From: Verrucomicrobiota bacterium
GTDB lineage: Bacteria > Verrucomicrobiota > Verrucomicrobiia > Limisphaerales > JAEYXS01
Reading direction: 5' to 3'
NCBI GenBank assembly: GCA_021156225.1
Contig: JAJNBN010000008.1
Coordinates: 1-20,620, forward strand
DNA: 20,620 nt
Shown piece after piece: positions 9,050-17,500 of this stretch (position 1 is its first letter; each line of letters begins with the position of its first letter). The notes below the pieces were generated by a model. It had not been told where the DNA came from and did no database searches. It was given only the letters and a program-made list of their open reading frames with translations. The position numbers were made by a program, and so were the translations under genes.

Positions 9050-11212
9050 TCACTGACGTTCGCCACCATCGGCTGACGGCGGGCGTTCGTCCGCCTCGGG
9101 ACGAGGCTGGCGTTCACTGCTTTCGCTTCGCGCAGGACGTTCGCCACGCTCCGATCGCGCTGGCCGCTCTTCACCCTCAGGCGGTGCCGGACGTTCACTG
9201 TCGTCCGATCTCGGTTGACGTTCGCCGCGTTCACTGCGGGCGGGACGGTTACCACGTTCGGGTCGGGATGACCGTTCGTCACCTTCCGGGCGAGCCGGGC
9301 GGTCACCACCTTCAGCCCTGCCTTGGTGATCTCCTTCGCGAGGTTGCCGTTCACCACCTTCGCGAGGCGGGCGCTCACCCGATTCAGATCGGGAAGGGCG
9401 TTCGCTGCGCTCAGGCCGTCCGGGGCGGTCACCCGCTTCCGTCCGGGGTTGGCGTTCATTGCCTTCACCGCGCGGCGGCCGTTCGCCACGGTCTTCGCGG
9501 GGCTGACGTTCGCCACCTTCACGAGGCGGGCGCTCACCACGTTCGGGACGCGGTTGACGTTCCCCACCTTCATTGCGAGAGGAGCGATCACCGCCCTCGT
9601 TTCTCGGTTGACGGTCGCCACCTTCGCGAGGTTGGCGTTCTCCACCTTCCCGGGATTGACGTTCACCCCCATCGCGAGATTGGCGCTCGCCACGGTCACC
9701 ACGTTCCTCACGAGGCTGGCGTTCACCGCGATCAGAGCGCTGTCCCCGTTCGCCACCTTCTTGTCTCTGCGGGCGTTGTGGTTGCTGCGGCGGGCGCGGA
9801 GGCGCGGACTGGGCGCGGGCCAGAGATTCTTGCAAGCGCTCGATCTCAGCTTTGTCACCTTGTATTTCGGACAGCGCGATCAATTGCTTGATCGCCTCGA
9901 CGTGATTGCCATCAAGCTGGAGCACACGCTTGTAAGTGGCCGTAGCTTTGACCGTATCACCTAGGGCGTCCTGGATCAGACCCATCAGGTAATGCGCATC
10001 CGGATCGGCTGAACCGCCCGCGAGCAGGCCGCGTAAACTGGTCTCCGCTTGCGCGAGTTCGCCCGTCTCAGCGTAATCCTTGATGTCCTCCATGACGGAG
10101 ACGGTATCCTCAACGGAAGCGGAACGACGAGGCGCCTGCGGTTCTTTGGGAGCTTGCGGCGGTTGCTGCTGTTTGGGAGCGGGCTTTTCCGGTTTGGGCC
10201 GGGGTGGCCGCGCTTCCTGCTTGGGCTTCGGTGCTGGAGCAGGAGCTGCCGCATCTCCTTCGCCTTCCGCAGACTTGGCCGGAGCTTCAGTGGCAGGAAC
10301 TGCTTCACCTTCTGACACGCCTGCGGCGTCTCCGCTGGCTTCAGCTTTGGCTGCCTCTTCTGGTTTGGCTTCACCCGCCTGACCTTCGACACCCGGTTGC
10401 GGTTTCGGTCTTTCCTGACGAGGCGGGGCCTGACGGAAAGCGAACGCATGCGGGATGCGCAACGTGCGGAAACCATTCGCGAGGAAAATCCCGCCTTCAC
10501 CCGCCGCCACAAAGATGACGCCATCCGGCTTCAAGAGCTTGCGCAAATGGCTCAACGCCTTGGCCTGATCAGGCCGCGCGAAGTAGATGAGCAGATTGCG
10601 GTTGAAAACGAAATCGTACGGCTCACCGCTGGTGACGCTTTCCAAAACCAGCATGTTTCCCTGGCGGAAACGCACCTGGCTCTTCCAATCAGCAGTCAGC
10701 TTCCATGTGTCTTCTCCCGCCGCAGTGAAATGCTTCTCCCGATAATCTTCCGGACACTTGCGAAAAGCGGGCGCCTTGTATTCGCCGTTCTGGGCGAACG
10801 CGAGCGCGGCCGCGTTGATATCCACGGCATCCAGAATGTATTGGTCCGGCGTGATGCCTGCATTGGCCAGGGCGGCGGCGATGCTGTATGCCTCTTCACC
10901 CGTCGAGCAAGGCAGGCACAGGATACGCAGCGGTGTCGGATCTTTCTTCAGCTTGTCTTTGGCCAGCTTGACCAGCGTTTCAAACGCGGCGGGATCGCGA
11001 TGGAACCATGTCTCCGGCACAGCGGCCGTTTGGATCAAGCGTTGCTGCTCTTCCGGGTCTTGTTCCAGCCGTTGCTGATATTCTTCGGGTTGCGTGAGGC
11101 CGAGGACGCGCATGCGGTCCTCGATCAAAGCAGTGGCTGCCGGATGAGACGCAGGGCGCAGCGTCAGACCGCTGGCTTTCTGCAAAATGAGGGAGAAAGG
11201 CTCCAAGTTCAT
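9050..11212 (-). CDS. CheR-type methyltransferase with TPR region and Arg/Glu repeat tail
   Basis: CheR enzymes methylate glutamates of chemoreceptors using S-adenosylmethionine. Residues 1-262 form a complete CheR domain: ETWFHRDPAAFETL (67-80), the SAM loop LPCSTGEEAYS (100-110), VDINAAALAFA (130-140) and FNRNLLIYF (203-211). A Pro/Ala/Glu linker (263-365) leads to TPR-like helices (371-465). Residues about 471-720 are a disordered tail of repeated GGERQPRE-like units. CheR plus TPR is the layout of WspC. A consensus ribosome binding site precedes the ATG, which supports this start. Upstream lies pncA with a 206-base gap; downstream is the hybrid kinase. No chemoreceptor is in the window, so the methylation target is unknown. 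No membrane segment is present. Confidence 0.92.
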   Translation of the reverse strand: MNLEPFSLILQKASGLTLRPASHPAATALIEDRMRVLGLTQPEEYQQRLEQDPEEQQRLIQTAAVPETWFHRDPAAFETLVKLAKDKLKKDPTPLRILCLPCSTGEEAYSIAAALANAGITPDQYILDAVDINAAALAFAQNGEYKAPAFRKCPEDYREKHFTAAGEDTWKLTADWKSQVRFRQGNMLVLESVTSGEPYDFVFNRNLLIYFARPDQAKALSHLRKLLKPDGVIFVAAGEGGIFLANGFRTLRIPHAFAFRQAPPRQERPKPQPGVEGQAGEAKPEEAAKAEASGDAAGVSEGEAVPATEAPAKSAEGEGDAAAPAPAPKPKQEARPPRPKPEKPAPKQQQPPQAPKEPQAPRRSASVEDTVSVMEDIKDYAETGELAQAETSLRGLLAGGSADPDAHYLMGLIQDALGDTVKATATYKRVLQLDGNHVEAIKQLIALSEIQGDKAEIERLQESLARAQSAPPRPPQQPQRPQRQEGGERGQRSDRGERQPREERGDRGERQSRDGGERQSREGGERQPREGGDRQPRNEGGDRSSRNEGGERQPRPERGERPPREGGERQPREDRGERPPRGEGNERQPRTEAGDRPGRPERSERPSRSESGERPPREGGERQPREGDHQGRAEGGDRPARPEGDERSSRPERGNRPARSERGERQPRSDDSERPAPPEGEERPARSERGERPARSESSERQPRPEADERPPSADGGERQ
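9053..9763 (-). repeat. Tandem degenerate repeats encoding an Arg/Glu-rich tail
   Basis: About 700 bases are built from short degenerate units, each encoding roughly 7-10 residues such as GGERQPRE, RGERPPRE or GGDRQPRN. On the plus strand the recurring core is near GTTCGCCACC or GTTCACCACC. The low-complexity code keeps several reading frames open on both strands, so open frames here other than the CheR frame should not be read as genes. Copy number may vary between strains. Confidence 0.85.
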
Positions 11213-11215
11213 GCG

Positions 11216-11221
11216 ACCTCC
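11216..11221 (-). promoter_or_regulatory. Strong ribosome binding site of the cheR-type gene
   Basis: GGAGGT lies three bases before the ATG at 11212 on the minus strand. It is one of only two consensus sites in the window and fixes the start. The rest of 11222-11418 upstream holds an AT-rich patch (about 11288-11312) and no gene. Confidence 0.75.
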
Positions 11222-11418
11222 GTCAGGATGCCAGCCGAGGCTGAGATTTCGGGTGAGGACGAGGTCACGGCATAAAAAGCGGTCGTGGTCTTACAATAAA
11301 AAATTAACATGGTTTCGGTGCGCTTCAGGCAGGGATCAACTGACCGGGGAACATGCAGGTGATCGCGCCGCAAGCGGCTTCGTTCGGGTGGTGGTTGACC
11401 GGAGGTCGGGGCTGTCGG

Positions 11419-12021
11419 CTATTCGATGCTGACGCCGGCTGCCCGCATTTCCTCGATGGCATTCTTGGAATCATCCGGTTTAAGATTTACGCCCCGGCAG
11501 CCTGCGGTCACAAGGTGGACGTTAAACCCGACGTGGCAGGCATCCAACGCTGTGAATTTCACACAGTAGTCGGTTGCCAGCCCGGCGATGAAAACGTCGG
11601 TCACACCCTGTTCTTTCAGGTAGTCCGCCAACCCGGTGGACTTGCGGTGGCCGTTGTCATAAAGGGCACTGTAACTGTCAATTTCGGGATCAGTGCCCTT
11701 GTGAAAAATTCGTTTGATACGGAAGGTGTTCAGGCCCTTGACGAACTCCGCGCCTTTGGTGCCCTGGACACAGTGGTCCGGCCAGAGGATCTGGTCCAAA
11801 CCGTTAAGGTCGATGATTTGCCCCGGCTTCTGCCCGGGATGATTGGAAGCGAAACTGCCGTGATTTTTCGGGTGCCAGTCTTGCGTGGCCACGATGACGT
11901 CGAACTCGGTCTGGAGACGGTTGATCACGTCCACTACTTCGTCACCGCCACCGACGGCCAAGGCTCCCCCCGGCACGAAGTCATTCTGGACATCTACGAT
12001 GATCAACGCCTTGTTGCTCAT
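11419..12021 (-). CDS. pncA: Nicotinamidase
   Basis: PncA hydrolyses nicotinamide to nicotinate and ammonia, recycling the nicotinamide released when NAD is consumed. The 200-residue isochorismatase-fold protein shows the full Asp-Lys-Cys catalytic triad: Asp10 in IIVDVQNDF, Lys108 in FHKGTDPEIDSYS and Cys153 in GLATDYCVKFTAL. Metal-site residues Asp48 and His50 (TQDWHP) and His83 (WPDHC) are present. Its ATG overlaps the stop of the upstream Nudix gene by four bases (ATGA), indicating translational coupling. The product feeds PncB, encoded just upstream in the same direction. Confidence 0.97.
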   Translation of the reverse strand: MSNKALIIVDVQNDFVPGGALAVGGGDEVVDVINRLQTEFDVIVATQDWHPKNHGSFASNHPGQKPGQIIDLNGLDQILWPDHCVQGTKGAEFVKGLNTFRIKRIFHKGTDPEIDSYSALYDNGHRKSTGLADYLKEQGVTDVFIAGLATDYCVKFTALDACHVGFNVHLVTAGCRGVNLKPDDSKNAIEEMRAAGVSIE

Positions 12022-12767
12022 GCTTTCCCAGCAGGCTTTTTCGGAGCGTCCGGCTTGATCTCGAAAGTGAAGCCGTCCTCCAACATTTTCTGGTAACGTT
12101 TCTTATCGAAGCGGTAGAGCCGGGCAGGCGGCCCGGATTCACTGCTGTCGAACTCGCTCATCGGTGTGAGCATACCCGTCGCCAAAATCTTTTTCCGGAA
12201 ACCCTCCGCGTCAATCGGATGTTCCAAGATGATCTCGTAAACCTTGCGCAACTGGTTCAGCCGGAACTTGCCGGGGAGGAGATCAAAAATGATGGGCGCG
12301 TAGATGACCTTGCCCTGCAAACGCTTGATGGCCATGGCCATGACCTGGCTGTGGTCAAAAGCCAGCGGGGGCAATTGCCGGATGGGATACCAGCAGGTAT
12401 TCAGGGCATCTGAGCCGGCCACCGGACGGTGTTCCTTCAAGCGCACCAAGGAATAGTAGGCCACGCTGATGACGCGTTCGCGCGGATCGCGTTTGGGTTC
12501 ACCGAAGGTGTAGAGTTGTTCGAGGAAAATCTTCTCCATTCCCGTCTCTTCCGCCAGCTCACGTTCCGCGGCGACGTCCACGCTCTCATTGATCTCCACG
12601 AAACCGCCGGGCAAAGCCCAGTGATTTTTGTAGGGATCGGCACCGCGCTGAATGAGGAGAACCTTGAGATCGTTTTCGTGGATGGCGAAGATGATGCAGT
12701 CCACCGTCACCGCAGGATGCGGGTACCGGTAGCAATACATGTTCTTCTTCTCTTTGTCCGCGCTCAT
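12018..12767 (-). CDS. nrtR: NrtR-like Nudix-related transcriptional regulator
   Basis: The 249-residue product has an N-terminal Nudix domain (about 17-150) and a C-terminal winged-helix region (about 155-225, with LRKVYEIILEHPIDAEGFRK). This is the layout of NrtR, a repressor of NAD salvage genes that senses ADP-ribose or related NAD products. Its position between pncB and pncA supports that role. The Nudix box is complete (Gly55, Glu61, Arg69-Glu70, Glu73-Glu74, Gly76), so the protein might also hydrolyse ADP-ribose or a similar compound, whereas many regulators of the family have a degenerate box. A plain ADP-ribose pyrophosphatase is the alternative reading. The start is ATG at 12767, or possibly Met10 (ATG at 12740), which has a purine-rich stretch before it. 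Confidence 0.85.
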   Translation of the reverse strand: MSADKEKKNMYCYRYPHPAVTVDCIIFAIHENDLKVLLIQRGADPYKNHWALPGGFVEINESVDVAAERELAEETGMEKIFLEQLYTFGEPKRDPRERVISVAYYSLVRLKEHRPVAGSDALNTCWYPIRQLPPLAFDHSQVMAMAIKRLQGKVIYAPIIFDLLPGKFRLNQLRKVYEIILEHPIDAEGFRKKILATGMLTPMSEFDSSESGPPARLYRFDKKRYQKMLEDGFTFEIKPDAPKKPAGKA

Positions 12768-12819
12768 AGGGTTTTTTCACCCGGCACTTGCCAACCACAC
12801 CGCCCGCGAACACTCCTCG

Positions 12820-12852
12820 GGCATAGCCTTACAACGGCCTTGGTTCAAACCA
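12820..12852 (-). promoter_or_regulatory. Possible promoter and operator upstream of the nrtR-pncA pair
   Basis: A short palindrome TGGTT-CA-AACCA lies at 12841-12852 in the 141-base gap between pncB and the Nudix gene. On the minus strand it contains TTGAAC (12843-12848), which could be a -35 element, with a weak TATGCC (12820-12825) after a 17-base spacer. An operator over a -35 element would suit autoregulation by NrtR. The -10 match is poor and the site was found by eye. Confidence 0.25.
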
Positions 12853-12908
12853 GTTGCTTCAGGTCTGGCGAGAGTATTGCGATAAGCCGGGCCGATTTCC
12901 ACAACATT

Positions 12909-14393
12909 TTAGGGTGTCGGAGGTTCTTCCAGTCCCCGGGCCTGCAAAATGAGCCGGGTTTTCAGCTCGTGGAGCTTTGGTTCCAGCCCCACCGGATAAC
13001 TGTGTGGGTTCACAAACCGGCGAATGGTCGGGTGCACCAAGGAGAGCTGCTTCTGGGCATGAGCCCGGATCTCCGCCACCGGCGGGCTCTGGTAAACCGG
13101 CTGGCCATCCCGGTAGATCGGCACCAGCAAATCCGTATAAGGAGTGCCGCTCTTGATGGTCTTGCGCCGGGTCATATCGGCGGGGTCCACGATGACCGCC
13201 TTTTCCGGCACGCCGAACTGCTCATCATAAATCATGTCACCCACCAGCCCGTCTTCGCCATAAAAGCGCCGGATCTGCTGCACACCCGGGGTGGAAACTT
13301 TGATAGTTTGTTCGGACAACTTGACCTTGTACTGCCATTCCTCACCGGGCTTCCGGATGGCGGCCAATTTATATACACCGCCCAAGGCGGGCTGATCGTA
13401 GGCCGTGACCAAACGGGTGCCGACACCCCAAACGGAAATCTTCGCCCCCTGTTTCTTCAAGCTCTCGATGATGTACTCGTCCAAGTCATTGCTCGCCACG
13501 ATGACCGTCTCGTGGAAACCGGCCTCGTCCAAAATCTTCCGCGCCTCAATGCTCAAATAGGCCAAATCCCCGGAATCCAAGCGGATACCGACCATTTTGA
13601 ACCCTTTCAACCGCAGGCCTTTACCCACTTCAACAGCCCGTTTGACACCAATCAAGGTATCGTACGTATCGACGAGGAAAACGCAGTTGTTCGGCATGGC
13701 CTCTGCGTAAATCTGGAAGGCCTCTTCCTCCGTCTCAAAAGACATGATCCAGCTATGGGCATGAGTGCCTTTCACCGGGATGCCAAAGAGCTTGCCCGCC
13801 AAGACGTTAGAGGTGGCGGACGCGCCGCCGATGTAGGCCGCCCAACTGGCTGCCAAGGCCCCATCCATGCCCTGCGCCCGGCGAAGGCCGAACTCCAGCA
13901 CGGGCTCGCCTTGGGCCGCTTGGCAGATACGCGCTGATTTCGTGGCGATCAGCGTCTGAAAATTCATGATGTTCAGCAGCGGCGTCTCTAGGATTTGGCA
14001 CTGAATGATCGGTCCCTTCACCCGCACCAGCGGTTCGTGAGGAAAGATCACGGTGCCCTCCGGAACGGCCTCGATGTCGCAACTGAACCGCAGGTTCGCG
14101 AGGTAATCGAGGAAGCCTTGTTCAAAGAGCGGTTTTCCGTCATTGCCCGTGAGCGTGGCCAGATAGGCGATGTCGTCCGCCTCGAACTGATAGCTCTTCA
14201 GGTAATCGAGCAGGTAAGTGAGCCCGCAAGCCACGCTATAACCGCCCGAGAAGGGGTTGCGCCGGAAGAAAAGATTAAAGACCGCTTCCTTGTCCGCCAC
14301 GCCGGCCTTCCAATAGCCATAGGACATCGTGAGCTGATACAGGTCCGTGGCGAGACTGAGCCGGTCGCGATAAAGTCGCTTGAGAATTTCCAT
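12909..14393 (-). CDS. pncB: Nicotinate phosphoribosyltransferase
   Basis: PncB joins nicotinate and phosphoribosyl pyrophosphate to form nicotinate mononucleotide, the committed step of NAD salvage. From the ATG at 14393 the product has 494 residues, in the family range. Motifs include LATDLYQLTMSYGYWK near the N-terminus, FGLRRAQG (168-175), GTHAHSW (209-215), DTYDTLIGVKRA and GIRLDSGDL (about 270-277). The frame stays open for 61 more codons upstream, but that extension does not resemble the family and runs back through the terminator of the preceding gene, so the internal start is used; ATG at 14420 is a possible alternative. It is followed by the NrtR-like and pncA genes in the same direction. 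Confidence 0.96.
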   Translation of the reverse strand: MEILKRLYRDRLSLATDLYQLTMSYGYWKAGVADKEAVFNLFFRRNPFSGGYSVACGLTYLLDYLKSYQFEADDIAYLATLTGNDGKPLFEQGFLDYLANLRFSCDIEAVPEGTVIFPHEPLVRVKGPIIQCQILETPLLNIMNFQTLIATKSARICQAAQGEPVLEFGLRRAQGMDGALAASWAAYIGGASATSNVLAGKLFGIPVKGTHAHSWIMSFETEEEAFQIYAEAMPNNCVFLVDTYDTLIGVKRAVEVGKGLRLKGFKMVGIRLDSGDLAYLSIEARKILDEAGFHETVIVASNDLDEYIIESLKKQGAKISVWGVGTRLVTAYDQPALGGVYKLAAIRKPGEEWQYKVKLSEQTIKVSTPGVQQIRRFYGEDGLVGDMIYDEQFGVPEKAVIVDPADMTRRKTIKSGTPYTDLLVPIYRDGQPVYQSPPVAEIRAHAQKQLSLVHPTIRRFVNPHSYPVGLEPKLHELKTRLILQARGLEEPPTP

Positions 14394-14401
14394 ACCTGGT
14401 C

Positions 14402-14418
14402 GGATGCACCCGGCATCC
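14402..14418. promoter_or_regulatory. Palindrome just upstream of pncB
   Basis: GGATGC (14402-14407) and GCATCC (14413-14418) form a perfect inverted repeat with a five-base spacer, only eight bases before the pncB start codon. It could be an operator or an mRNA hairpin affecting initiation. It does not match the palindrome upstream of the Nudix gene. Confidence 0.35.
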
Positions 14419-14526
14419 ATGGCCCTATGCCGCAAGTGGTTTAGGGGTCGCGGTGGTTGCCAGACGCAGATTTCTAGCCGGGATGCGCGGATTTGTCGAA
14501 AGGTTTCGCCTCGGCCACCCGACCAG

Positions 14527-14564
14527 CAAAAAGCCGGACCCACGATGCTATTCGCGAGTCCGGC
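14527..14564 (-). terminator. Rho-independent terminator of the kelch gene
   Basis: Read on the minus strand, GCCGGAC (14558-14564) pairs with GTCCGGC (14533-14539). Inner pairing extends the stem to about 13 pairs including two G-T pairs, and a T run follows (14527-14532 as A on the plus strand). It starts 22 bases after the kelch stop codon and separates that gene from pncB. Confidence 0.92.
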
Positions 14565-14586
14565 GGTGTTTTTCATTTAGCTCAGC

Positions 14587-17500
14587 TTAATCCAACTGGC
14601 CATACAAAGCCTGCTGTTGGCCGTGATTCAGTCCCAAGATCGCATTGATCAAGTTCTGCACCTGCTGTTCCAAGGTCGCCCCCGGAATGACGAATGTCGG
14701 ATTGTTGAACTCGCCTTGGAAGGCCGTCACCAGCGTCTGCACGTGTCCTTGCGTGGTCGTCAACGCCGTTTGCAGTGCTGTGTTCTGCGCCGTCAACGTC
14801 GCCACCTGGTTCGTCAACGTGCCGTTCTGGCTTTGCAACGCCGCGATCAACGCCGCCTGTTGCGCCACCTGTGCCGTGAGCGCCGCAGTCTGCGCTTGTT
14901 CCGCCGTCAATGCCGTTTGCAGCTGCGCGTTCTGCTGTGTGAGCGTGGCCACCTGGTTGGTCAACGCATTGTTCTGCGCTTGCAACGAACTGATCGTCGC
15001 CTGCAACTGCGCCACCTGATTCGTGAGCGCATGGTTTTGCGCGGTCAACGTATTGATCGTCCCTTGCTGCTGGGCCACTTGGCTCGTCAACGCGTTGATC
15101 TGCCCGATCAACGCCGCCTTCTCCGCGTGGCACGCTTCCAAGTCCGCCTGCAACTGCGCATTCGTCACCACCAGCCCCGCGATCGTCGTGTTCGCATTCG
15201 CGAGCGCCGCTTGCAAGCTGGTCAATTGCGTTGCGAGGTCAGCATTCTCCGATTCGAGATCATCGATGAGCAGATTCAGATTGCCGAACTGCGAGGTCGG
15301 GACATGGTGCATGGGGTCATAGATTTGTGCACGGATGGTGGCCGACCCGATGATTCCGGGTGCCCCACCAATGAGGATCACGGCCCCATTGTTCAACAGT
15401 GCCGCCGCATGCAGGAACTGGTTTGTGACCATGACCCCAGCGGGAGAGAAGCTCCCTGTAGACGGATGATAGATCTCCGCTTGCACGGTCCCCGGAAAGG
15501 CAGACGAGACATTGGTCTGTCCACCCGCCATCAGCACCGTTCCATCTTGCAAGACCGTGGCGGTGAAGCTGAGCCGGCCCGTCAGCATGTTAGGTCCGGC
15601 AGTGAACGTTTCCGTCACTGGATCAAAGATTTCCGTGGTGGAGAGCACCGTTGTCACCGAACCCCCAACCCGTCCCCCGCTGATCAATACCTTGCCATCG
15701 GAAAGCAGGGTCGCTTGATGGGCGAACCGGCCGATCGAGGCTCCCCCGACCGATCGGAATGTTTCCGTGCCGGGATCAAACAGGTAAACAACCGGAGTGC
15801 CGTTGGTGCTGCTACCTAAGATCAGCACTCGCCCATCCTGCAAACGTGTAACGGATGGGAAAATGATCCGGTTGGTCATGACTCCGGAAAGCCGGAAGGA
15901 ATTGCTCGACGGCTCATAAATCTCGCTTTGAGCGATGAAATTGGTGGTCGTGTCGCGTCCACCCATCACTAGGACACGGCCATCCGCCAGCGTGGCACTG
16001 AACCCGTCCGTCCGAGCCCGGACCATGGCGGGTCCCGGAACCGAATTGGAAATGCCCACGTTGTAGATTTCAGTGGAGTTTGTGATCACGGTCACGCCGG
16101 AGGTCAACCGGACTGACCCTCCCGAAAACAGGATGCGACCATCAGGCAGCAGATTTCCAGTATGTCCTGTCCGCACATCGTTGATTCCCCCCGCCAGATA
16201 AGAAGTCTCCGTTTTGGGATTGAAAACGCTTACGCTCCTGAACTGGGCGCTCGGATCGCCTGTACCAGCCTGGGTCAAGATTCTCCCGTCCGGCAGGCTG
16301 AAAATATGCGGACGTGATCTCGGCGGGATGATGCTGGGCAACAACCGGAACGGATTCGGCTGCAAGACATCCAACTGCGTTTCCAGCTCGCCAATGGTTT
16401 CATTCGCATACGTCAGCTCCGCCTGCAGTGTCGCATTCGTCACCGCCAATCCGTAGATCACATTCGTGGCGTTGTTATACATCTGCCAGAGTTGCTCATT
16501 CTCCAGCGTCAGATTCGCAAACTCCTGATAGAACGCGTACAGATCCTCCGGGCGCATGAACAGCAGCGGGTCAAATATTTCAGCCGATCTCAAAAAGGTT
16601 GCGTCCGTACGGCCCCCAGTGATCAAAATCTGGCCGCTCTCCAGAGCCGCCACGCGATGATCAGCCCGTCGCACCGCCATAGTGCCGACTTGTTCAGAAA
16701 CACCCGTAGATGGATCGAATATCTCAACGGATGAGGTCGACACCAGAGGTCCGCCGGTCGTCGGCAACCAACCGCCCGCGATCAATATTTTGCCATCAGG
16801 CAGCAAGGTTGCTGAATGATTCCGGCGCGGCTGGATAATGTTTCCCAAAGCTGAAAACGTTCCCGTAGTCGGATCAAAGACCTCCACTTGGCTCGGATGT
16901 CCCGATACGGGCAGGATGCTGCTGCCACCGATGATGACCACCCGGCCATCCGGCAACAACGTGGCCGTCGCAAAGGATCTTTGCGCCAGCATCACTCCAG
17001 ACCAATCGAAAGTCCCGGTGGCTGGATTGAACACCTCTGCCGTTTGTGACGCCGGCGAAGCTCCTCCGGCAAATAATACCCGGCCATCCTGAAGCATCGT
17101 CACCGTTGTCGCATCAGATGAGAAAGGACGGCTTACCCGCATGATGCTGCCTGTTGTGAATAGCCCTGTAGCCGGATTATATACTTCCGATGGTGCTCCT
17201 GGCACTGACGGAAAACTGCCTGACCCTCCCGCGATCAGCACACGTCCATCTTGCAACGTGACCGCTTTGGCGCTGAACCGCGCCACGTTCAGGTTGGCGA
17301 TCACCGTTGAGTTGCCGCTGGCCGGATCAAATATTTCAGCGGCAGCGGTGACCGTGGAAGTCGCCGGATTCGTTCTTCCTCCCACAATCAGTATTCTTCC
17401 GTCCAAAAGCACGGTACTCGCGTCTGTCCAGCGGGTGATACGCAGACTTCCGATGCTTTGAAAGGCCCTGGTGTCGGGATTGTATGCCTCGATAGTGTTC

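Noticed and set aside
9184..9964. Long open frames on the plus strand across the cheR repeat tail
   Set aside because: They arise because the repeat units lack stop codons in several frames; the composition is repetitive and unlike a real protein.
14394..14576. A 61-codon upstream extension of pncB
   Set aside because: It runs through the kelch terminator and does not resemble the N-terminus of the family; the internal ATG at 14393 gives the normal length.
15000..15130. Short repeated DNA words in the coiled-coil region suspected as a CRISPR-like array
   Set aside because: The words are in frame, encode the LTxQVA heptads, and lack unique equal-length spacers.
14617..15819. A 400-codon plus-strand open frame opposite the kelch gene coiled coil
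   Set aside because: It is the antisense of heptad-repeat code, with an Arg/Leu/Gln-rich composition and no domain signature.
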